A DNA stretch of 64,000 nt. Source: Haloquadratum walsbyi J07HQW1 (GTDB lineage Archaea > Halobacteriota > Halobacteria > Halobacteriales > Haloferacaceae). The notes beneath the pieces were generated by a model. That model was given only the letters and a program-made list of their open reading frames with translations, did no database searches and was not told the DNA's origin. Of the stretch, positions 55,445-62,710 are shown in pieces; position 1 is the stretch's first letter, and every line of letters begins with the position of its first letter. The position numbers and the translations under genes are program-made. Location of the stretch: assembly GCA_000415965.1 (NCBI GenBank), contig KE356560.1, positions 2,229,501-2,293,500 on the forward strand, in the 5' to 3' direction.

Positions 55445-55610
55445 TAGTTGCCAATACCGGTTGAGACGAGATGCTACCAAATGCTACCGATAATCTGAAC
55501 GGTAGTTCACAACGCTCTGTATTCCCCCGGTGACTAACATGGAACTAGCGGAAGCCCACGAGTGGGAGGAACTCAAAATGAAACTTACAGGAACTCCATT
55601 TGAATCTCGA
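55445..55610 (+). mobile_element. probable right end of the tnpB element
   Basis: After the tnpB stop comes CGGAAGCCCACGAGTGGGAG, a CCCAC/GTGGG hairpin at 55555-55566 like haloarchaeal IS1341 ends. In TnpB systems the guide-RNA scaffold spans the tnpB 3' end and this right end, with the guide just beyond. Confidence 0.5.
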
Positions 55611-55656
55611 TAAGCAGTGGATTTTCGCGGTTACGCTTTTGAGTCTCCGAAAAGAC

Positions 55657-55664
55657 TATAATTA
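55657..55664 (+). promoter_or_regulatory. TATA-like box of tatA
   Basis: TATAATTA, 25-32 nt before ATG 55689, fitting a leaderless transcript. Confidence 0.5.
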
Positions 55665-55688
55665 CCACTAAATTACTGCCAGATAACG

Positions 55689-55964
55689 ATGACTGGAACT
55701 ATCACTCCATTGTTCCCAGGACTACCGGGCGGGCCAGAACTCCTCATTGTTCTACTTGTGCTCGTTTTATTATTTGGAGCAAATAAGATTCCAAAACTAG
55801 CCCGCTCAACGGGTCAAGCAATGGGTGAGTTTAAGCGGGGAAGAGAAGAGATTGAAGAGGAACTGAGTGAGATTGAAGATGGTGATGATGAGGAGGAGTC
55901 TACCCCGACCTCTGCCTCAACGACAACAGAATCTGAGACTGAAAAAGCGACTGAGGCAAATTAA
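55689..55964 (+). CDS. tatA: Sec-independent translocase TatA-family protein
   Basis: 91 residues. A short exposed N-terminus, one transmembrane helix (PELLIVLLVLVLLFGANKIP), the Phe-Gly hinge, an amphipathic helix (KLARSTGQAMGEFKRGREEI) and an acidic Ser/Thr/Glu tail. TatA oligomers form the pore that exports folded proteins; haloarchaea use this route heavily, and DppA in this window has a Tat signal. No tatC is nearby. The gene sits directly beyond the right end of the tnpB element. Confidence 0.92.
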   Translation: MTGTITPLFPGLPGGPELLIVLLVLVLLFGANKIPKLARSTGQAMGEFKRGREEIEEELSEIEDGDDEEESTPTSASTTTESETEKATEAN

Positions 55965-56286
55965 GATCTAACTCACTGAATAAACATGGGTCCCGCGGTG
56001 AAGTTTCAGGAATCCAGATACTAATTATTATGATTGTATGAGAGATGTGCAAACGATAATCAGTTGTCTGTACAATGGTTCTTCCAGATATCAGATATTG
56101 ATATGATATACGAGATCATAAATAAACAGACAGAGAGGAACTGAGATATTGTGACGACATCAGAGCAAGTGTCTGCTAGATACTGTGTGGGCGCACAGAT
56201 ATAATCAATACTCGTGATAACTCGTGGCATCTGAACTCGCTTGATAGATAATCAGACTCTGAGTCGTTATTTAATCATTGGATGTA
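55965..56286. other. intergenic stretch, TATA-like box near its end
   Basis: No gene. TTATTTAAT at 56267-56275 is a candidate promoter for the tRNA gene, but lies 80 nt from it instead of the usual 30-50. Confidence 0.4.
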
Positions 56287-56351
56287 TTGTACAGGCGGTA
56301 CAAAGCGACTGCCTGGGGCTTGATGTTGATGTGACTCCAGGGTGAGTTCAC
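56287..56351 (-). repeat. H-family hairpin repeat, copy 5, abutting a tRNA gene
   Basis: On the minus strand: GTGAACTCACCCTGGAGTCA, loop CATCAACATCA, AGCCCCAGGCAGTCGC, then CGCCTGTACAAT. Stem bases changed on both sides relative to copy 3 (CCTGG with CCAGG), preserving pairing. It ends 3 nt before the tRNA gene. Confidence 0.7.
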
Positions 56352-56354
56352 AGA

Positions 56355-56428
56355 GGACGTGTGGCCTAGTGGACGAGGGCGAGAGGTTCCTAACCTCTAG
56401 AGCGCGGGTTCGAATCCCGCCACGTCCG
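56355..56428 (+). tRNA. tRNA-Arg (anticodon CCT)
   Basis: 74 nt with a complete cloverleaf: acceptor GGACGTG/CACGTCC plus discriminator G, D-arm GCC...GGC, anticodon stem AGAGG/CCTCT closing the loop TTCCTAA (anticodon CCT, reading AGG), T-arm GCGGG/CCCGC with loop TTCGAAT. CCA is not encoded. There is no intron. Confidence 0.95.
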
Positions 56429-56819
56429 CTTCGTTACCGAGTGTCAACGAATCAAAAGAGAACGTGGAGTCTATGAAGTGCTCAGTGTCATACTGGGTAG
56501 AACTGTGTTATACAACGCGACACCCACTGCTTTCAGTATAATAATTAAATAAATTAACCCTAATTTTGAGTTTGACTCTGAGTTGGACTCAAAATGACGT
56601 GACTCCCATCAAACGATAGGACATTAACAAGACGGATTATCATCAAAGACTGCAGGCTATTTGCCTAGGACTCTCAGCAGGTGCAAATTCATATTCAATA
56701 TTGGGTTCGTCTGAGTGATACATAGTCATGACTCATGAACTCTGTATTGTCGTATCATTCTCACTGAATACCCAGACGCTCACCGACTCGGCGAAAGCAT
56801 TCACCGAGTCTTGATTTGC
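56429..56819. other. intergenic stretch, no supported feature
   Basis: A/T-rich DNA after the tRNA; contains a T/A tract near 56540-56590 but no gene or repeat that I can identify. Confidence 0.5.
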
Positions 56820-57056
56820 TTACCTTTGAAACTCCCCCGCCTCTAAATCTGCGAGATCACGTTCGTATCGCTGAATTATTTGATCAACCTCATCCTCCGA
56901 GACATCCTCCATATCGTGATACTTGCGAGGAATAATATATTGTTTATACCCCTGCAAATAAGAGTTTGAATACAGGCGATCTTCATCTTGCTTGAGCCGT
57001 TTCACCTCCCTGAGCCACCTGAGAGCCTCTTTCAGTCGTTCTTTATCTGAAACCAT
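56820..57056 (-). CDS. short charged coiled-coil protein, unknown
   Basis: 78 residues from ATG 57056 (MVSDKERLKEALRWLREVKR). Two charged helices, the second being EDEVDQIIQRYERDLADLEA, around a Tyr-rich middle (DRLYSNSYLQGYKQYIIPRK). No cysteines, no membrane segment. I do not recognise it. It lies between the tRNA and a TnpB remnant, so it is probably accessory. Confidence 0.6.
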   Translation of the reverse strand: MVSDKERLKEALRWLREVKRLKQDEDRLYSNSYLQGYKQYIIPRKYHDMEDVSEDEVDQIIQRYERDLADLEAGEFQR

Positions 57057-57215
57057 GATACCCTTCTGTAGGCGTATGGAACAAAAAGAAGCTCCGAATC
57101 CCACTCAGTGTGTGGGTCTCAGACAAGACTATCCAGACAATTAAACTGGGTTGCTGAGTAAAAAAGTATCAATAGAGAGTGTCAGATAGTGAATCCAGCA
57201 TATCAACAAATGTTT

Positions 57216-57655
57216 CTCACATTGACATCCTCCTGGTTCACGCGGAGGAATCCCACGGCGCCGCACCGCTGCGTTGGGAATTTCAGGTTTGGGTTGACAG
57301 ACTCACCAAGCCAACACACCGTTCGAATCGGTATGAGGCCGGTCGTGGGCAGTCTCTTGGGAGTGCCATATCTCAGCCCCCGCCTCCGCCCCCGCTCCCG
57401 GGACTCCTATCCATTATCATGTTCGGGCTCCCGAAGTTGTTTGTGCCTCGGGGAGTCCGGCAGATTTCGACAGATACGGACACGGACTCAGAGTTACTTT
57501 CTGTGGTGTTTGCCCGGTGGTTGTTGTTTGCACAGAGGGCACTCTGTTTCCAGCGTGGGCGGACACTCATACTTACACTCATACTCATACTCGAACCGCC
57601 AGTTTTCGGGCGCTCAACCACACTGGGTTCATAACCACTGCGCCGACACTAGTAT
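57216..57655 (-). mobile_element. TnpB 3'-end remnant (minus strand) with right-end hairpin
   Basis: The left edge TTGACATCCTCCTGGTTCAC and GCGGAGGAATCCCACGG is the terminal hairpin; this copy keeps GGGAATTTCAGGTTTGGGTT, ACACACCGTTCGAATCGGT and GGGCAGTCTCTTGGGAGTGC, shared with 43.9 kb. CATACT repeats occur near 57570-57592. Coding frames are broken. Confidence 0.7.
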
Positions 57656-59186
57656 AAGTGCCATTTTGGAATCAAAAGGTGTGGGAATTGCCGCTGTGAC
57701 GGTGCGTATCCACAGCCTCAGTGGGATTGCACCTGCTCCACATATAATTACCTTCAGTCATTCCGACAGAGCCTGTATCGACTCCGGACAGATAATTCAC
57801 GAGTCGCCATGATTCCTCGGTAAGCCCAAGCACACACATACTCTAAATCGGTAAGAGAGCCATGTTCGTGCCAAATATATGACGTGAATCAGTGAGATCA
57901 ACCGAGGAATGCGCTCTTAATTCGATCAGGGCAGTCTCTGGCGTCATACTGTGACCGTGACGCCGTGGAGAACATCTTTCTCGCCGTGCGTTTATTATCT
58001 ATCGTGAGCGGTGTCGTTCAGCGAACCATCGCTGTCTGGACCGTCCTCGTTGTCCCATTCACTCTTCTTGAGCATATCTGTGGTCACAAGATGGTTTGGC
58101 ATTCGGCTTTTCATTACCTATTGGTTCCCCTCCGTTGTATTGACACTAATCGGAGTAATCTCGCCACTTTGGCAGCTCATCACTGGATGAGATAATCGCT
58201 CATCAATCATCCGGGGAATGCTCCATGATATGTAATTTTTGATATGGAAGTAGCGATGAATAGCTGCTGAAGATCTCCGAGAAACTTACCGCTTGAATTC
58301 CCATATCCCGCACTTTTGATTCAGTCTCAGAGGTGCAATATATCCGTGAGTGTTCTTTTTAATGCTGCATCGTCTCTTCGCCGGTGCTCCACATGCAGTG
58401 GTATCATACTTCCGGTCGTTCGGTGGATCCGTGGGTGATTTGTGTCTCACCGACTGGAATGACTGAACGAGCGTGGATTCGACTCCCGGTATTCTATTCG
58501 TTTTTATCGCTGTGATCGATTGAAGCCGATGATGACCTGAGGTATACTTAGACTACACTCCCGGAATTATGACTTCAGAGGTTATTCCAGACCGATTCAG
58601 ACAGAGCGAGGTGTGGTTGTTGATGTTGGCTCGATTAATCAACACAATGTTATCGCTGTGGTGATCAACAGTGCAAGGCGAAAGTCTACACAGTGAGGGA
58701 CAGACCACTGTTCAGCGGTCTGTTGGCAGTTCTCTCCAAACCGTTCATTTTGACCCTCGCGTACTCTGTTGTGATGGCGTTTCCTAGTGTGGCATTAGGT
58801 CATCGACCCATACGGACGCATGACGACATGACACATCGCGTCCACAGTCCACCGATGAAGAAAACCGAATCCAACCCACGATCTAATGGCTTGACCGACG
58901 CGAACCGTGGAGCCCAGTCGGCTGAATCTCCGACCGCGGACGGACTGCTGTTCCGTTGAGGCGTCCACCACGCGTGGGAAGGTTCGTGTGACATTTGACC
59001 GGGCGGCATGCGCTGGACAGCATATCTTCGGGAATAATTGGGCGGGAGACTGTCGACATCCCACGCGAAAGCGTCTGTGCGGACCGAGGAAACGTGCAAC
59101 CCTGAATTCTGCTTCACAGAATGCAAGAACCGGTGCGAGGAGGTCAATATTGGACTGACTCCCGGTCGTTCTGATTTATCTTGATA
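57656..59186. other. 1.5-kb decayed accessory DNA
   Basis: No intact gene recognised. A 76-codon plus frame at 57965-58195 and overlapping frames around 58690-59150 on both strands lack recognisable motifs. GC content alternates between A/T-rich and GC-rich blocks, suggesting mixed origin, for example dead transposases. Confidence 0.4.
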
Positions 59187-59606
59187 TCATGCTTCTGCAT
59201 CCTGGGTCTGTTCAACGGTCACAACGGGTGTGTCAGCATTTGCAAGCACGAGTTTTGAGACACTCCCAAGGAGGATTTTCCCGAGACCTGTCCGCTTGCG
59301 TGATCCGATAACAATATAATCGGGGTCAAGCTCTTCAGCCACCTGTAAAATATTGTTTGCTGTTCGTCCAGTCGGCAGGTCTCGGTGGGCCTGTTCCGGT
59401 ATGATTCGGAGATCAACGGTATCAAGATCATCGATCACCGACTGAACGATTTCTTGAATTTCCGCTGTTGCTTCCTCCTCGCCGCTTTCTTCCGGGACGA
59501 CATGGATGATCACTAACTCCATATCCAGACCTGTTGCAAGTTCGTGCGCTGTCTCAATGACCCCTTTACAACCAGGGTCTCTGTCAATGGCTGTTAATAT
59601 CGTCAT
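59187..59606 (-). CDS. universal stress protein (UspA) family
   Basis: 139 residues from ATG 59606 (MTILTAIDRDPGCKGVIETA). A single Usp domain with ELVIIHVVPEESGEEEATAE and the nucleotide-binding end DYIVIGSRKRTGLGKILLGS followed by SKLVLANADTPVVTVE. Usp proteins bind ATP or act as regulators of transporters and stress responses. It is divergent from the Nramp-like transporter gene, about 300 nt away; Usp genes often pair with transporters in haloarchaea. Confidence 0.9.
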   Translation of the reverse strand: MTILTAIDRDPGCKGVIETAHELATGLDMELVIIHVVPEESGEEEATAEIQEIVQSVIDDLDTVDLRIIPEQAHRDLPTGRTANNILQVAEELDPDYIVIGSRKRTGLGKILLGSVSKLVLANADTPVVTVEQTQDAEA

Positions 59607-59901
59607 GTTAGTCACCGTTTCTAGCTAGAATTCAAGTCACTTTTGGCCGCACCGATGGTCTGTTGTTTTATTATGAGGCTTGAACACATTTAATGAATTT
59701 TAGGAGTATAACCTCAATGATAAATAATGCAAAATATGCGCCTTTCCGATTTTATATATCTATCATGTTCTTTAATGTAGTTGTACATGTGGAGGAAACT
59801 TCCTCGACTCACGTCATGGTCACTGGACCAGGGCGTGACAGGGCGAATCGACAGTCACGGTATCAATCTTCTGAGTGCAGACACAGAGGGTTCAATTTGA
59901 C
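59607..59901. promoter_or_regulatory. divergent promoter region between uspA and transporter
   Basis: A/T-rich 295-bp spacer. Candidate boxes are TTTATATAT around 59751 for the transporter and A/T runs near 59670-59700 for uspA. I cannot assign individual sites firmly. Confidence 0.3.
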
Positions 59902-61359
59902 ATGAGCACAGAAAGTGCAGATGCGGTTCAGACCAGCATGGGCACAGAAGGTGTAGACACAGCCACAGATGCTCGCATTTCCGAACCGCCAGCGTCGTTG
60001 AGGGAGTTCTTCAGTTACATGGGTCCAGCATGGGTATTTACTGCCTCACAGATTGGTGGTGGCGAGGCACTCAGCGTCCCTGTCGGTGGTGCGTACTTGG
60101 GGATGCAGGCTATCTGGCTGATTCCCCTGATCACGTTCACGAAGATCTTTGGTCAGTACTATCTTGTCCGTTATGGCGTTATGAGCGGGAATACGTTTCT
60201 TGATGCGCTTTACAGCCAGCCAAAGTGGCTAAAATGGATCTTTTATTATGTGTTCTTAGGCGGATTAGTGTACGCTATTGGTCTTTCCGGACATCTCGGT
60301 GAAACCGCTGGTGCCGCTCAGAATCTTCTTTCCGTCGGCGCTGTTGGAGGACTCAGCGGGACCGACTTCTGGATGATCATAACGGTGGTTGCTGGGCTCG
60401 GGATTGTTATGCTCCGATCGTATGAAATAATCGAAAAAGTCTCAACGGTGCTACTCTGGGCATTCCTTGCACTAATTGCGTTTGTCTCTCTTTTTACAGC
60501 CGAGCAATGGATTGGTGGTCTGGCAAGCGGATTGGTACCATCTATCCCTGGCTATGTTGATGGTCTTGGTGTCGGTGGATTGGCGTTTGTCGCGACTATG
60601 TTCGGTTGGATTGGAGCGGGGTTTGGTCCGACCGTCGCTTACGTCTGGTTTGCAAAAGACAAAACCATGGGCATGTTCGAACCCAAGGCTGACGGCGTTA
60701 ATATAGATAAATCGGATCTCTCTGATGAGGAGATTTCCCGGCTGAAAGGCTGGGGCGACATGGTGCTCTGGCAGAATATGATATCATCTGTCATCCTCGC
60801 TGTGTTTTCCTTCTTCATGTGGACGGCCGCAGCCGCAACCCTGCATGGGACTGAAATTGTGGCCTCTGGCGAGCTTGGCGGCTTCGAGGTTGTTCCACAA
60901 ATGGCAGTCATTTTCACCACTGTGTATGGCGAGTGGTCTGCGATAATTTTCCTGCTGTCAGTGATGGCAGCACTATTTTCAACGCTGATTGGTCCGCTAT
61001 ACGGTATGTCACGGCTGTGGGAGGACGCCTTCGCTATTCATGGCGTGTTTGATAATTACAATATTACACGCGAGACCGTGTTTCGACTGACAGTCGTTCT
61101 ATTTGCGGTGATTCCATTGAGTCTGAACATTCTCTTCGAAGCACCACTGTTTTTATTTGCCATCTCAGGGATTCTCTTTGCTCCTGCAGTTGGTCTCATG
61201 TATCTCGCTGCGCTATACATGTCTTATACGGATGTTGACCAACCAGGCTTGGTCCCGATTCGACGATGGGCAGTCGGGCTTGCTGTCTTCGCTGGCGTTG
61301 CTTTGATTGCCGCAACGATGTATGAAGTGTATCCCACTATGATGGATCTCATCGGATAA
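59902..61359 (+). CDS. Nramp-related membrane transporter lacking the canonical metal site
   Basis: 485 residues with about 11 hydrophobic segments. The first helix reads SYMGPAWVFTASQIGGGEAL, the place where Nramp proteins have GPG...DPGN; the Asp and Asn ligands are absent. The sixth helix region (FGWIGAGFGPTVAYVWFAKD) lacks the usual MPH metal motif. A cytoplasmic loop EPKADGVNIDKSDLSDEEIS follows. Membership in the Nramp superfamily is therefore remote; the substrate is open. I start at ATG 59902 (MSTESADAVQ); the upstream frame adds nine residues. Confidence 0.82.
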   Translation: MSTESADAVQTSMGTEGVDTATDARISEPPASLREFFSYMGPAWVFTASQIGGGEALSVPVGGAYLGMQAIWLIPLITFTKIFGQYYLVRYGVMSGNTFLDALYSQPKWLKWIFYYVFLGGLVYAIGLSGHLGETAGAAQNLLSVGAVGGLSGTDFWMIITVVAGLGIVMLRSYEIIEKVSTVLLWAFLALIAFVSLFTAEQWIGGLASGLVPSIPGYVDGLGVGGLAFVATMFGWIGAGFGPTVAYVWFAKDKTMGMFEPKADGVNIDKSDLSDEEISRLKGWGDMVLWQNMISSVILAVFSFFMWTAAAATLHGTEIVASGELGGFEVVPQMAVIFTTVYGEWSAIIFLLSVMAALFSTLIGPLYGMSRLWEDAFAIHGVFDNYNITRETVFRLTVVLFAVIPLSLNILFEAPLFLFAISGILFAPAVGLMYLAALYMSYTDVDQPGLVPIRRWAVGLAVFAGVALIAATMYEVYPTMMDLIG

Positions 61360-61885
61360 CGACTGCAGTCGTTGCACAAACGGTTGTCGTATTCAATCTG
61401 TGGCGTGTTTCATATCGATTCCTCCGTTTCAGAAACGTTCTCTTAGCCGGTGAGCGTCGTCTGTTTTTCCAGCTCCATGAGTGCTCCCAGGGAACGGTTC
61501 AAACTGAACTGCCCGGATGCGAGGACTCCGAGACTCACGTTCAACCGGCGGACATCGTGCGGGAGTTACTGACTGCTGAGTGAGCGCGTGTCGAATTGCG
61601 TTCTCGCTCACGTGGTGCGGGTGGTCGGTGTAGTCCATCTCCAGTTCCCACCGGAGCTGCTGGATGCGCGTCGTCGGTCGGACGCCTCCTGGAAATCCTC
61701 ACCCGCGTATGCTGTTTGGCTGGGTGCGATTCCGTCGGCATTGTCGACGACCACCCGGAGTTATCATCGTCGCGGTGGTTGTCGGGTAGTACCGCGAGGA
61801 GCGTGTGATGCTTCAGACTCGTATAGGTGTAGTCAACGCTCTCCGTGACCACCGAGACGACATCAATCACCCAGCCACGTCCCAT
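61360..61885 (-). pseudogene. decayed DDE-integrase-type transposase fragment
   Basis: Minus-strand pieces in shifting frames: IQQLRWELEMDYTDHPHHVS and ENAIRHALTQQSVT around 61680-61550, then RAVQFEPFPGSTHG and, in another frame, SWKNRRR. The order (helix-turn-helix segment, then the start of an integrase core with VxFE) resembles IS481-type transposases. No complete frame remains. Confidence 0.4.
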
Positions 61886-62710
61886 ATCAAGTTGTCTTCA
61901 GTCAGGAGTTCTCTCACGACGCTCTTCATGCTGTCACGCGTGAACTCTTCTGGGTTGTCTCGGCTCTTGTTTTCAATGAGTCTTGGGCGGTGTGCGCGCG
62001 GGCGCAAATGATGATACAATACCGTTGGATTTGAACTGGAATTGAAGATTCAAAAGCGGCTCTGAGAGGAGGTTGATGAACTAGTCGAGAGAAGGTACAC
62101 AACCGCTCAGAGTTTATCAGTGGGGTTCTGCACGACACCACGGAACCGATCCTGACGCCCAAAGCGCTGGAGGGCGTGAGCGGCACGCAGACAGAGCGGC
62201 GAGATAGACGATGTCACGGGTGAGACAGCTGAATGCTTCGATATCGACAACTGAGGGGCTGAATGGTGATTCATCAAGTTGTTCCGACAGAGACATAACA
62301 AAAAAGATATCGACAGCACCCGTGAGCCTGAACCTGAGCCTGAGCCGGAGAGTGATACCCACGAGCGCCGACACGAGAATGCTACGGCTGAGATGTGGAC
62401 CTAGTACAGAAACAACTCCCCAACGACCGGTGAATAGACCGATGAGGATACATAATACTATGTGAGTCAAACTGAGACGCTTGTCCAGCGGATACAAAAC
62501 ATGATATAACGATCAAACACTGGTTCCGTGACCTGACGCCGGGCATAATGCTCGTTAATATCGAGGGTTCCCACCGATCCAGGTAGTCGCCTGGGAGCTG
62601 TGCTCGGAGGGCTTCAAAACCGAGATTGGATACCAGTGAGCGTGAGCACAACAGCAGACAGGAAACGATAATATTCCTTCATTCTGTTGTTGCTTCCCAT
62701 TTTTCATTCC
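61886..62710. other. 825-bp gene-free stretch with CCTGAG repeat
   Basis: No supported gene. A CCTGAG-type hexanucleotide repeat lies at about 62325-62352. A minus-strand frame (62117-62497) includes SLSEQLDESPFSPSVVDIEA, which looks protein-like, but I recognise no family and it runs into unconvincing sequence. Probably more decayed mobile DNA. Confidence 0.4.

Noticed and set aside
58693-59150. Overlapping frames on both strands of 90-115 codons
   Set aside because: Both strands are equally open, neither has a motif or haloarchaeal acidic composition, so I left them as decayed DNA.
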